A stretch of DNA of 64,000 nt from Parundibacterium terreum. GTDB lineage: Bacteria > Pseudomonadota > Gammaproteobacteria > Burkholderiales > Burkholderiaceae_D. The stretch spans positions 873,941-937,940 of the forward strand of contig NZ_BMED01000001.1 in the NCBI RefSeq assembly GCF_014636315.1, given 5' to 3'. Position 1 is the stretch's first letter. Each line of letters opens with the position of its first letter. Under the pieces are notes generated by a model, which was not told the DNA's origin, ran no database searches, and saw only the letters and a list, made by a program, of their open reading frames with translations. Shown here piece by piece: positions 8,698 through 16,799 of the stretch. Both the position numbers and the translations under genes were made by a program.

Positions 8698-9528
8698 ATG
8701 AAGACTATAGAATTGCCTGGCGGACCGCATGCGGTTTTGGCGCTGCATGGCTTGCTGGGCAATCCACTGGAAATGCAGTTTGTCGGCAAGAAGCTGCAAC
8801 GCGCCGGTTACACGGTCGTCATTCCGCTGATCCCGGGTTATGGCTACTCCAGCGGACAGAGCCAATCTTACCGCACTACCCGCAGCGAAGATTGGTACGC
8901 TGAAGTCCTGCGCATTTTCGACGAACTCAAGAAGACCCATGAGACGGTATCCGTCACCGGCCTGTGCATAGGCGCGGTACTGGGTCTGCGCCTGGCGATG
9001 GACCGTGGCGACGAGATTGCCGCGCTGTCGCTGCTGGCGACCACGCTGGCCTATGACGGCTGGAGCATCCCCAAATACAGCTTCCTGCTGCCACTGGCCT
9101 ATTACACGCCGGCACGCTATCTGTATTCCTATCAGGAGCGTTACCCTTACGGCCTGAAGAATGAAAACCTTCGCGCCTGGATTGCCAGGGAGATGAAGGT
9201 AACCAGCTCCTCTGCAGCCGGTGCATCGAAGTTATCGGCAGAAGGCATCTTCCAGGCCCACCGGCTAATCAAGCAAGTGCGGCGCGGGCTGGAGAAAGTA
9301 CGTACGCCTGCGCTGATCATCCATGCGGAAGAAGACGACGTCGCTACGCCGAAAAGCGCCGACCTGGTCGAACAACGCATTTCTTCCGTGGTAAAGAAAA
9401 AGATCATCCTGCATGACAGCTACCACATCATTACCCTGGACAACGAGAAAGAAAAAGTCGCGGCCGAAACTGTCGATTTCTTCTATCAACATACTCAGGC
9501 ACTGGCTCCCGGCTTGAAATCCGCTTAG
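8698..9528 (+). CDS. Alpha/beta hydrolase with a cysteine nucleophile, first gene of an acyl operon
   Basis: 276 residues, no signal peptide. Alpha/beta-hydrolase landmarks: oxyanion motif HG (17-18) in LALHGLLGNP, the nucleophile elbow G-L-C-I-G (88-92), the acid in IIHAEEDDVATP (Asp213 or Asp214) and His243 in DSYHIITLD. The elbow carries Cys90 (TGC at 8965-8967), where hydrolases normally have Ser. A G-x-C-x-G box is known from polyhydroxyalkanoate synthases and favours acyl transfer over hydrolysis. It is followed 32 bp later by an acyl carrier protein and then a ketosynthase, so its substrate is probably an acyl-ACP made by them. The product is unknown. Confidence 0.85.
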   Translation: MKTIELPGGPHAVLALHGLLGNPLEMQFVGKKLQRAGYTVVIPLIPGYGYSSGQSQSYRTTRSEDWYAEVLRIFDELKKTHETVSVTGLCIGAVLGLRLAMDRGDEIAALSLLATTLAYDGWSIPKYSFLLPLAYYTPARYLYSYQERYPYGLKNENLRAWIAREMKVTSSSAAGASKLSAEGIFQAHRLIKQVRRGLEKVRTPALIIHAEEDDVATPKSADLVEQRISSVVKKKIILHDSYHIITLDNEKEKVAAETVDFFYQHTQALAPGLKSA

Positions 9529-9560
9529 CCCTTTTTTCTTTATTATTGTTAGTTAAACTC

Positions 9561-9806
9561 ATGACTTCTTTTCCCGTTGTTGCCAAATTACTGGCCAAAA
9601 GCCTCGATATCTCCATCGACACCATTCAGCCTGAAACCAAACTGGAAGCGCTGGGCGCAGACTCCCTGTCCGTGATTGAACTGATCTTCGATCTGGAAGA
9701 TGAATTCGGCGTCAAACTCGGCGATGAACGCCCTGACCTGTCCACCGTGCAAGACATTGCCGACTATATAGACCGCTACGTAAGTCCAAAAGACGTCGCT
9801 GTATGA
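9561..9806 (+). CDS. Acyl carrier protein
   Basis: 81 residues from the ATG; an in-frame TTG five codons upstream looks unlikely. The phosphopantetheine site is GADSLSVIEL with Ser35, flanked by acidic helix II/III (FDLEDEFGVKL) and the C-terminal VQDIADYIDRYV helix. This is a specialised second ACP, not the housekeeping acpP, which normally sits in the fab cluster. Its stop overlaps the ketosynthase start (ATGA, 9803-9806), so the two are translated together and probably work as a pair. Confidence 0.93.
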   Translation: MTSFPVVAKLLAKSLDISIDTIQPETKLEALGADSLSVIELIFDLEDEFGVKLGDERPDLSTVQDIADYIDRYVSPKDVAV

Positions 9807-11053
9807 CATTGGAACGCGTTGTCATTACCGGCCTGGGCGCAGTGTCTGCGCTCGGCTGCGGTGCCGACACCAATTTTGAGCAAGCACTGGAAGGCCATTC
9901 CGGAATCGATTTCCTGACGCTGCCGTCTGAACGCCAGCGGCCGGCCACGGTTGCGGCACAGATCAGGTTTCCTTTGCCGGATCTGATCAAACGGGCGGAA
10001 CTGCCCTTGTTTGACCGCTTTGCCCAATTGGGCTGGACTGCAGCGCACGAAGCCTTGCAGCAATCCGGACTGTCCACAGGTACTGATACCGGCCTGCTGG
10101 AAAATAGCGGCGTGTTCTGGGGCACCGGCATGGGCGGTGCAGGCACGCTGGAAGCCGGCTATGTGGACCTGTTTGTCGAGGGCAAGGACCGCGTCCGCCC
10201 TATGTCCATCGTCGCCAGCATGAACAATGCCGCAGCGGCGCAAATTGCAATGCGCTGCGGCTTTGGCGGTACCGTCAATAACTACAGCAGCGCCTGCGTC
10301 TCTTCCGCGCAAGCCATAGGCGAAGCCTACCGCCACATCCGCCACGGCTATGCCGAGCGCGTATTGGCCGGCGGTTCGGAAGCACTGCTCACGTATGGCG
10401 TCGTCAGCGCCTGGGACGCCTTGCGCGTACTGGCACCTGCGGATGCAGAACATCCGGAACGCTCGTGCCGTCCCTTTTCCGGCAACCGCAGCGGACTGGT
10501 GCTGGGTGAAGGCGGCGCGGCTGTGATGCTGGAATCGCTGTCATCAGCCAAGTCACGCGGTGCCACTATCCTGGCGGAACTAGTAGGCTACGGCACCAGC
10601 AACGACGCCGTGCATATCACCAAGCCGGATCCTGCCGGCCAGGGCCGTGCGATGCGCATGGCTTTGGCAGACGCAAAACTCTCCGCTACCGGCATAGACT
10701 ACATCAATGCCCACGGCGCAGGCACACCCGCCGGCGATCTGGCGGAGACCGAATCGATCAAGCAGGTATTTGGCGACAGCGCACACAAACTGATGGTCAG
10801 CTCCACCAAATCCATGCACGGCCACACGCTGGGTGCGGCAGGCGCGCTGGAGTTTGTGATGACGGTGCAAACGCTGCGCAACAAGGCTGTACCGCCAACG
10901 GCCTTCCTGGATCATGCCGACCCGGCATGCGACCTTGACTACGTGCCGCTGCATGCGCGCCGCAATCAAGAGATCCGCGCAGCGATGTCCAATTCCTTTG
11001 CCTTCGGCGGCAGCAATGTGGCACTGATCGTGCAGGGTTTTACGGAAGACTAA
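9803..11053 (+). CDS. Beta-ketoacyl-ACP synthase (FabF/KAS II family)
   Basis: 416 residues, full KAS length. Catalytic residues: Cys165 in YSSACVSS, His304 in INAHGAGTP, Lys336 and His341 in STKSMHGHTLGAAGA. Two positions differ from housekeeping FabF: the usual TGH is HGH, and NAHGT is NAHGA. This fits a dedicated ketosynthase working with its own ACP. It condenses an acyl thioester with malonyl-ACP. The enzyme is the last gene of the three-gene operon and is followed by a strong terminator. No reductase or dehydratase is encoded here, so other steps must borrow fatty-acid enzymes. Confidence 0.92.
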   Translation: MTLERVVITGLGAVSALGCGADTNFEQALEGHSGIDFLTLPSERQRPATVAAQIRFPLPDLIKRAELPLFDRFAQLGWTAAHEALQQSGLSTGTDTGLLENSGVFWGTGMGGAGTLEAGYVDLFVEGKDRVRPMSIVASMNNAAAAQIAMRCGFGGTVNNYSSACVSSAQAIGEAYRHIRHGYAERVLAGGSEALLTYGVVSAWDALRVLAPADAEHPERSCRPFSGNRSGLVLGEGGAAVMLESLSSAKSRGATILAELVGYGTSNDAVHITKPDPAGQGRAMRMALADAKLSATGIDYINAHGAGTPAGDLAETESIKQVFGDSAHKLMVSSTKSMHGHTLGAAGALEFVMTVQTLRNKAVPPTAFLDHADPACDLDYVPLHARRNQEIRAAMSNSFAFGGSNVALIVQGFTED

Positions 11054-11098
11054 GCCGGCCGGCATTTGCTGACCGAAATCAGCGGACTAAAATACGAA

Positions 11099-11128
11099 GG
11101 GCGCAATGTTTAAACATTGCGCCCTTTT
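11099..11128 (+). terminator. Rho-independent terminator of the acyl operon
   Basis: A perfect palindrome, arms GGGCGCAATGTTT / AAACATTGCGCCC, followed by TTTT, 46 bp after the ketosynthase stop. The next gene converges, so it may also limit leftward read-through, although the T run on that strand is short. Confidence 0.88.
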
Positions 11129-11156
11129 CAGTTGGTAACTGCCCTTGTCATTGACC

Positions 11157-11660
11157 TTAACGTGCAGCCGCCCTGTTGAATGCCTCGTCCCGCTCCCTCG
11201 CCCTGCGCTCTGCCACGGCCTGTTGCTGCTGACTCTTGGTGAGCGGCGTATTTTCGCTCCTGATTCTGGCAATCACATTGGGGTTGCTACAATGCACGCC
11301 GCGATTGGCTTCGCAGGCGGCAATAATATTTTTGTCGCTCTGCTTTTTTTGATTTGCCATCGCATCGCGCGAGTATGCCGGGTTCCAGCTACCTCGCTGG
11401 GCGCTTTCTTTCGCATTACGTTCCAACTGGCGCTGCTTGAATTCCTGATTTTCCTTTTCCCAGTCCCTCTCTACCGGAGGTGAATCGCTAGGCGCAGGGG
11501 TCTCGATTTTGGTCAACTGCTGCGACTTGACGGATTTGGCGCACGGCGCTCCTGAGTAGGAAACCGTACCGCTTTGATCTGTACATTTGTAGACCTGCGC
11601 AAAAGCCAGGCCAGGCAAAAAGACCAATGGGACAAACAAGAAACGGTAAGGCCTGCGCAT
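11157..11660 (-). CDS. DUF4124-domain exported protein
   Basis: 167 residues with a signal peptide (cleavage near AFAQ). The segment directly after it, VYKCTDQSGTVSYSGAPC, is the DUF4124 signature (Tyr-Lys-Cys...Asp...Gly...Ser...Pro-Cys) with two Cys likely to pair. The rest is charged and probably helical (WEKENQEFKQRQLERNAKES), with two further Cys (ACEANRGVHC). DUF4124 proteins are common in the periplasm of beta- and gammaproteobacteria, with no known function. It converges with the acyl operon. Confidence 0.85.
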   Translation of the reverse strand: MRRPYRFLFVPLVFLPGLAFAQVYKCTDQSGTVSYSGAPCAKSVKSQQLTKIETPAPSDSPPVERDWEKENQEFKQRQLERNAKESAQRGSWNPAYSRDAMANQKKQSDKNIIAACEANRGVHCSNPNVIARIRSENTPLTKSQQQQAVAERRARERDEAFNRAAAR

Positions 11661-11744
11661 AGTCGGTCCTGTAAAAAATTAGAGCGAAGGATGAATCCTC
11701 CGTCCGCCAATTCTATCACCGCGAGTTTGCCCTCCGCTACATTT

Positions 11745-12136
11745 CTATACTGAACGCCCCAGATACTGCGCCAGCGCAATCACAATAGGCAGCACCAGTT
11801 CGGGCAGCAGATAGGCAGCCACACAGCAGCAGGCTTAGGCAGGCCTACTTTGCTGATGGACAGTAGGCGTCCCAGTCCGCCCAAAAAAATACCCAGAGCC
11901 AGCAGATAAATCAGAAATCCCTGCTGACGTACGGTAAAAGCCGCCCACAGGCAAATGATCCCGGTGGCCAGATAGACGCCTGCCATAAAGCGATGTACGT
12001 TATCAAGACGGGGCGAGGTATCGGGCTGGCCCAGGTACATTTGCAGCGAGCCGCCGAAGATGGCGATCGCCGCCACCAGAAACAAACAAATTTGTACAGT
12101 GGCCTGGCTAACGGTGAGGGGAATTTCTGGTGGCAT
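11745..12136 (-). pseudogene. DUF4345 membrane protein gene with a -1 frameshift near its 3' end
   Basis: As read, the frame gives 118 residues ending in an atypical Cys-rich tail (ICCPNWCCLL) at 11780. Four-helix DUF4345 features precede it: NVHRFMAGVYLATGIICLWAA, YLLALGIFLGGLGRLLS, KVGLPKPAAVW. In the next frame, the same DNA continues the family ending, YLLPELVLPIVIALAQY, to a stop at 11745-11747. One base therefore appears to be missing near 11815. Either the gene is a recent pseudogene or the read has an error. The family has no known function. Confidence 0.75.
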
Positions 12137-12422
12137 GATTCGTCTTTCTGAGGAAAGGAGCCTGCTTCTTGTTCCGATAAAACCATTTCATGCCAGCCGA
12201 TGCCATTTGCTAAGGCTCACACTGATAAGGAAGCATGACATGAACTTAAGCAAAATACAATTTTAGGCGGAATCGGGCTTTTTACGAAGCATATTGCGCA
12301 AGACAGTTGGGCAAGACAGGATGCGTGGCGCGATGTTGCCGTACATTGTCGTTCACGCCACTTCAATTTGCGGCCCGTCTTTCCGATAATGGAAGCTCTT
12401 CAACAGGAAAAGGAAGCATGCC

Positions 12423-12833
12423 ATGTCGTTCGTTACCGCCATCTCTGCCGCTGATAGTGCCGCCGCTTTAGCCCATTTTGAATCACTGATGACTTTTGAA
12501 ACCGATTGCTGGGATGTGCATGATGCGCTGTCGAATGCGCCGCACGATTTTGTGTTGCTGGACGTACGCAGCACTGCGATGTATGAGAAAGGCCACATCA
12601 ACGGTGCAGTGAGTCTGCCGCATGGCAAGATCATCGCGTCCAAGCTGGCGCACTATCCTGCAGATACCCTGTTTGTTACGTATTGCGCCGGGCCACACTG
12701 CAATGGCGCGATGCGCGGTGCGATAAGGCTGGCAAAACTGGGGAGGCCGGTAAAAACCATGCCGGGCGGAGTTACCGGCTGGCTGGATGAGGGCTTTCGC
12801 CTCGAAGCCGGTGCAGGCACCGAGGCTGCCTGA
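12423..12833 (+). CDS. Rhodanese-like domain protein
   Basis: 136 residues, a single rhodanese domain. It has the CH2A-like motif HDFVLLDVRSTAMYEKGHINGAVSLPHGKI and an active-site loop with Cys at YCAGPHCNGA, then PVKTMPGGVTGWLDEGF. Such domains carry sulfur as a persulfide, or act as simple sulfur or phosphate relays. AAGGAAGC precedes the start. The gene stands alone, and its partner is unknown. Confidence 0.88.
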   Translation: MSFVTAISAADSAAALAHFESLMTFETDCWDVHDALSNAPHDFVLLDVRSTAMYEKGHINGAVSLPHGKIIASKLAHYPADTLFVTYCAGPHCNGAMRGAIRLAKLGRPVKTMPGGVTGWLDEGFRLEAGAGTEAA

Positions 12834-12945
12834 GATAAGCGTATCTGGATACAAGGCGCGCACGGCGCGCGCCTCAAATGCAAGTCCCCTGCTGCAAGGA
12901 TGCGTGAACCGGCAATTTCGCGCTTGATAAGCGGCGCAATTTTCG

Positions 12946-12989
12946 CTCAGTGCCTACTCAGTGCCTACTCAGTGCCCACTCAGTGCCCA
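12946..12989. repeat. Four-copy 11-bp tandem repeat
   Basis: Unit CTCAGTGCCTA twice, then CTCAGTGCCCA twice, without gaps. The last copy overlaps the stop codon of the CPBP gene (12980-12982). Each unit supplies a further TCA, a stop on the minus strand. Confidence 0.9.
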
Positions 12990-13693
12990 TTAAATACGAA
13001 AGGCACGATATCGGCAAGAATATGCGCAAACACCGCCGGCCATAAACGCCCAGTGCGGAAATAAAAAATGCCGACGATGAGGCCGTACACGGCCACCGAC
13101 AAGACGCCGACCGGCCCTTGATACAGGTGGTAGGACAGCCTTACAAGAACGCTGATGCCGACAGCAAAAGACGGGTTACTCAGCGTGAAGCCTTGCTGCA
13201 GATAACCCAGCAGAAACAACTCCTCATACAGGCCGTTTACCATCGCCACTGCAATAATATAGGCGAGCGATGGAGAAGACTCCGCCATGATCTGGGCAAT
13301 TGGCTGCGCGGGCTGGCCGGTAGCAAATGCAGCGGCGATAAAACCGCTGCCCACTGTCGCAATCAGATACAGCACTCCTCCTGCCACACATCCCTTCCAG
13401 TCGGGCACAGGCCACAACTTGGCCAAAGAGTAGCCTCGCATGTTTAGTACCAGTAAGGCCAATGCACCAAGCGCCAGTTCGATGATGATAGTCCACATGA
13501 AGGAGTCGTCGGAAAACCCGCTGACGCTACCGGAGTTTACCCCGATGGAGTCGGCTGCCATGCTGAACGCAGCGAGGGAGTCGGCGATGAACCACCCAAA
13601 GCAGAGCGCAACTATGCCGAAGGCTTCCAAAGGTGTAGCGGATACGGCTTGAGTTTGCTTCATCAGATAGGCGTAGGCAAAATTAGCGTTCAC
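12980..13693 (-). CDS. CPBP-family intramembrane protein (CAAX-protease-like)
   Basis: 237 residues, six to eight membrane segments. The CPBP motifs are YEELFLLGYLQ (Glu157, Glu158), LSYHLYQG (His188) and FAHILADI (His223, Asp227). These are the metal/catalytic residues of Rce1-like glutamic intramembrane proteases. The Arg normally found in EExxxR is Leu162 here, so activity is uncertain. The start used is a GTG at 13693; an ATG eleven codons later is possible but has no visible ribosome site. No partner gene is obvious. Confidence 0.78.
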   Translation of the reverse strand: MNANFAYAYLMKQTQAVSATPLEAFGIVALCFGWFIADSLAAFSMAADSIGVNSGSVSGFSDDSFMWTIIIELALGALALLVLNMRGYSLAKLWPVPDWKGCVAGGVLYLIATVGSGFIAAAFATGQPAQPIAQIMAESSPSLAYIIAVAMVNGLYEELFLLGYLQQGFTLSNPSFAVGISVLVRLSYHLYQGPVGVLSVAVYGLIVGIFYFRTGRLWPAVFAHILADIVPFVFNGH

Positions 13694-14011
13694 CCGCTAC
13701 CCAGCCGGCAGGCAGGTCCAGGCAACCCAGTCAAAATAAGGATTTGCCACTATAGCAAGATGTTGCTCACGAGGCACGTTTTTTCATGGGCTTGTTGCAA
13801 TACCGCCAAGGCGGGTGCCTGGTTTCATCTGATAGGTAATTGCCTTTGGAAATCAATGCCGTTTAGGAAGGCATACAGGCATATAAGGAACGGGATGCCG
13901 GTTAAAGCCTAGACGAGCATGCCTGTGAGGAAGAGGCAGAAAGTATGAGGTTTGGTGGGCGAGGCGCAGGGCAGGAGCTACGCTGAACTCATCAGGTATG
14001 AGCCCCAAAAA
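13694..14011. other. Intergenic stretch without a recognisable gene
   Basis: 318 bp. Short frames occur on both strands, but none has a good ribosome site or a familiar sequence. I see no hairpin with a T run. Confidence 0.5.
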
Positions 14012-14341
14012 TTACTGCACAATAGTGGGCCGCACCAGCCTTTTGTCTGGCGGAAAAGGGTCACAGTCATTTTTCTTGCTGACGTCCGGCGTCAACGAAG
14101 GAGAAAAACAGGCTTTCTGCTTATTCACCCGAGATTGGATACGGCTCTTGTTTCCATTGGCAGGACTAAGTGCCTGGTTGCTCAACACCTGATTGGGTGG
14201 CTTGGGCAACTTCGCCGCATTGTCATTGTGCAGCGGATCAATCACCGGAGATGGCACGGCATTGCTTGCTGGCGTCTGCGCCTGCGTGGCGCCGAACATC
14301 ATCATGCAACCCAGTGTAAAGAAAAATCGCGGAGTATACAT
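14012..14341 (-). CDS. Small exported protein, unknown function
   Basis: 109 residues. A short signal peptide (FFFTLGCMMMFGATQAQ) leads into a polar, Pro/Asn-rich, probably disordered body (PSPVIDPLHNDNAAKLPKPP), with two Cys and many basic residues towards the end. AAGGGAG stands before the start codon, which supports translation. I do not recognise the family. It is followed on the same strand by nothing close; the next gene upstream (14364) is only 22 bp away, so the two may be one transcript. Confidence 0.6.
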   Translation of the reverse strand: MYTPRFFFTLGCMMMFGATQAQTPASNAVPSPVIDPLHNDNAAKLPKPPNQVLSNQALSPANGNKSRIQSRVNKQKACFSPSLTPDVSKKNDCDPFPPDKRLVRPTIVQ

Positions 14342-14363
14342 ATAGGCTCCCTTGGTTGGTCAT

Positions 14364-14588
14364 CTATTTCTTACCTCTGTTTGCTATCTCATTTTGCGAT
14401 GCCTGTTTTTCAGACTTGCTGAAGAAACGATCGTCAAGGCCATCATTGGCAGCCCGAGCAGCGTCACTGCGCTGATCGCCTTTATGGCTTTGCTGCTCGC
14501 TTTTCAAATGCTGTTCATGCAAATCTTCGGCCGCAGTGGTTTGCTTGCCGTCTTGTTTTTCATTTTTCATTTCAGATTGCTTGTTCAT
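14364..14588 (-). CDS. Small, highly charged cytoplasmic protein, unknown function
   Basis: 74 residues, very rich in Lys, Gln, Asp, Glu and Ser with almost no hydrophobic core (MNKQSEMKNEKQDGK, DDRFFSKSEKQASQN). It is probably disordered. The start is well supported by AAGGAG six bases before the ATG. It precedes the small exported protein by 22 bp on the same strand. Low-complexity proteins like this are often stress-linked, but that is only a guess. Confidence 0.6.
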   Translation of the reverse strand: MNKQSEMKNEKQDGKQTTAAEDLHEQHLKSEQQSHKGDQRSDAARAANDGLDDRFFSKSEKQASQNEIANRGKK

Positions 14589-14824
14589 GGTGATCTCCTT
14601 TATCTCTCAGACTTAGGTGGATTGGTTGGACGAACCTGCTCTATCGCATCCGGTGCCTTGCCGCCCTGGTTGAGCAGCGAAACCGGGATATGCCATCAAT
14701 ACATGGTGCAACAAGAAAGAATCGCAGCCTATCGGAACAGTCCTATAAGCTTGTGGGAGAGCGGACCATTCACATTCCTGACGGCATCGCAATAGAGTGT
14801 GCGTAGTGTGTCTAGCGTGTGGAC

Positions 14825-15100
14825 TTACCCCGCACTTTGCCCATCCTGCGTGCCGGCTTTCGGCAAGCCGACCTCACCCTGTTTGATGCAAGAGTGCCCG
14901 TGATCTATTCCAGCCTGCATCGCCTCTTCGCTGGTATCGAATACCGTTCTCAGCTTGTGCCGTATCGCTGGCACCAGCTCACGCGCATGATCTATCTTTC
15001 TTTCAAACAGCACAGAAACTTCCCATAGCCCGTCTTCACGCCCGCTCACCATGGGAGTAAACAAGTAGGCGTCGTCTTCAAAGAAAATAAATTTAGACAT
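14825..15100 (-). CDS. Hypothetical small cytoplasmic protein
   Basis: 91 residues without signal or membrane segment. The first 70 residues look like a compact alpha/beta fold: FIFFEDDAYLFTPMVSG, GLWEVSVLFER, then a helix ending EEAMQAGIDHG. The tail (LPKAGTQDGQSAG) looks disordered. I do not recognise a family. It sits among other short orphan genes in 12-16 kb. Confidence 0.6.
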   Translation of the reverse strand: MSKFIFFEDDAYLFTPMVSGREDGLWEVSVLFERKIDHARELVPAIRHKLRTVFDTSEEAMQAGIDHGHSCIKQGEVGLPKAGTQDGQSAG

Positions 15101-15510
15101 ATCCAGCTCTCAGTTCTGCAACAGATCAGTTCAACACAGCATATCTTTTACCAGTGTGCATGATCGTCGATATGAGATACGCCGTCGGTTCGCTAGCACG
15201 CTTACTCGTTCCTACTACGACAGATAGAAAGATTGCTGTAAAGCCCTTAATTTCCGTCAGCCAATGCGCCAGTGGCACGGTTTTCCGGGCAAACGCCAGA
15301 CTTCATCTATTCCTACAAAATGATGAACTGCCATCCTACACAGGTCGAAAAATGCCGGTGCTAGCATTAGCGACGAGACAATATTTATCGCTGCTGGACA
15401 CTGCCGGACCAAAAACGCAAATCCAGCTCACAACAATCAACGAGGCGTCCCCCGCAGCCGATCTTCATATCAGGCGCATTTGAGCTGGGTGCTTCCACTT
15501 TCCAGGTAGC
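15101..15510. other. Intergenic stretch, no gene supported
   Basis: 410 bp. One rightward frame (15154-15483) is open, but its composition is not protein-like and no ribosome site precedes it. I see no strong terminator or repeat. Confidence 0.5.
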
Positions 15511-15876
15511 ATGATTATGTACGCATTAAGAATGATTGCAGAGAAGATGTCGGCACTGATCCCCTCGGATTCGCCACCAAAATCCAAAAAACTCTCGGGC
15601 ACCCTTCCGCGGTCGCAGTGGCCGGAAACGGTGGGAGAAACGGTGGAAGACTTGCTATCGCGCTTGTCGCCGCAAGACAAGGAAATGATCAGGGCAACCC
15701 GTAGGGAAGACCTGATCCTGTTCCGGCGCGGACTGGGCCGCAGCATCAGCAAGCACTATGGATTAAATCAGGGAAACAGAAGATTGTTCATGGCAGCCTG
15801 CGGCAGGCGCTGTAATCCCGCCGATGCCGCGTTCAGGATTATTGAGTCTTTGTGGCTGAGGCTGCGCGGCAACTAA
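15511..15876 (+). CDS. DUF6794-like small protein
   Basis: 121 residues from an ATG preceded by AGGTAGC; a start at the in-frame MSALIPSD is also possible. The core PETVGETVEDLLSRLSPQDKE, REDLILFRRGLGRSI, then GNRRLFMAAC and PADAAFRIIESLWLRL matches my memory of DUF6794 proteins, which are about 100 residues and often found in polymorphic-toxin-rich or accessory regions. No function is established. It is flanked by a gene-poor stretch and by convergent DUF805 genes. Confidence 0.62.
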   Translation: MIMYALRMIAEKMSALIPSDSPPKSKKLSGTLPRSQWPETVGETVEDLLSRLSPQDKEMIRATRREDLILFRRGLGRSISKHYGLNQGNRRLFMAACGRRCNPADAAFRIIESLWLRLRGN

Positions 15877-15900
15877 GGCGACACTGTCCAAGCAGAATTT

Positions 15901-16239
15901 TCACACTTCTGCAGGGGCACTGGCAGTAAAGCGATTCGGCTCTACCGGATCCTGCACACACCAGACAACCATGATGATGAAGCCAATCAGCGGAATCAAT
16001 TCTATCAACTGCCACCAGCCGCTGCGGTTGGTGTCATGCAGGCGTCTGGTAGCAACTGCGAGGGATGGCAACAGGACGGCAATCGCAAACAGGTTGGCCA
16101 GTCTTTCGTCAACAATGCTTGCAGCAGCAGAAGCGAGGAACACAAAGAGCATCCACCACCAGTATTCAGATTTGGATGCCCTGCCATTGAAGTCGGCGTA
16201 CTTGGTGAAGCAAGTGTTAATAGATTGATCGAAGTTCAC
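15901..16239 (-). CDS. DUF805 membrane protein
   Basis: 112 residues with three or four helices. The family opening (CFTKYADFNGRASKSEYWWWMLF) and closing motifs (VATRRLHDTNRSGWW, IPLIGFIIMVVW) are intact, as in E. coli YhaH/YhaI. Function is unknown. It follows its paralogue at 16270 by 30 bp, so the two are probably co-transcribed and arose by tandem duplication. Confidence 0.9.
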   Translation of the reverse strand: MNFDQSINTCFTKYADFNGRASKSEYWWWMLFVFLASAAASIVDERLANLFAIAVLLPSLAVATRRLHDTNRSGWWQLIELIPLIGFIIMVVWCVQDPVEPNRFTASAPAEV

Positions 16240-16269
16240 TGTCGTTCCCTATCCGTATTAATTGTTTTA

Positions 16270-16653
16270 TTAGGCCGCCTGCGGTTCAGGCTCCTGCTTT
16301 GGATCGCCGCCGTATTTATTGTCCGCCGCATTGCCATTGCTTGCCAGAAAGACGATGAATATAATCGCACCGATAAAAGGTATCAGGCAGATCAGTATCC
16401 ACCAGCCGCTGCGGCCAGTGTCGTGCAGGCGACGTACCGTCACAGCCAGACCGGGTATCAGCGTTGCGAGCCCATATAATCCGCCCAGCAAGCCGACACC
16501 GGAATGTGCACTGTAGGTGCCGGTAATCTTGTCGATAATCAGCAACACAATACTGGCGATGAGACTGAACAGAAAGAACATCCAGTATTCCTTGCGTCTT
16601 GCCCTGCCGGTGAACTCTGCATACTTTTTTAATACGGCGAGATACCAATTCAT
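16270..16653 (-). CDS. DUF805 membrane protein
   Basis: 127 residues. Same layout as its neighbour: KYAEFTGRARRKEYWMFF at the start, VTVRRLHDTGRSGWWIL and IPFIGAIIFIVFLA later, closing with a charged tail (NKYGGDPKQEPEPQ) like YhaH. Members are inner-membrane proteins of unknown role. It is the first gene of the tandem pair. Confidence 0.92.
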   Translation of the reverse strand: MNWYLAVLKKYAEFTGRARRKEYWMFFLFSLIASIVLLIIDKITGTYSAHSGVGLLGGLYGLATLIPGLAVTVRRLHDTGRSGWWILICLIPFIGAIIFIVFLASNGNAADNKYGGDPKQEPEPQAA

Positions 16654-16799
16654 GTTTTGCTCTTTTTAGTGGTTGATCGGATTTCGGCAGATGCGCCTGC
16701 TACCACCTTGGCCATTGCATAGTGTAAGTAGAGGATGGCAAATTGTCTATGCAAATTACCATCAAAATTCACGATGAGAATATCAATGACCGGCGCTGC

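Noticed and set aside
12240..12266. Eight-codon frame with AAGGAAGC upstream, resembling the rhodanese start signal
   Set aside because: Too short to judge. The repeat of GGAAGCATGxCATG before the rhodanese gene is intriguing but could be chance.
13649..13912. 87-codon plus-strand frame
   Set aside because: Starts inside the CPBP gene on the other strand and has no ribosome site or recognisable sequence.
15154..15483. 109-codon plus-strand frame
   Set aside because: No ribosome site, no family, and an amino-acid mix unlike neighbouring proteins.
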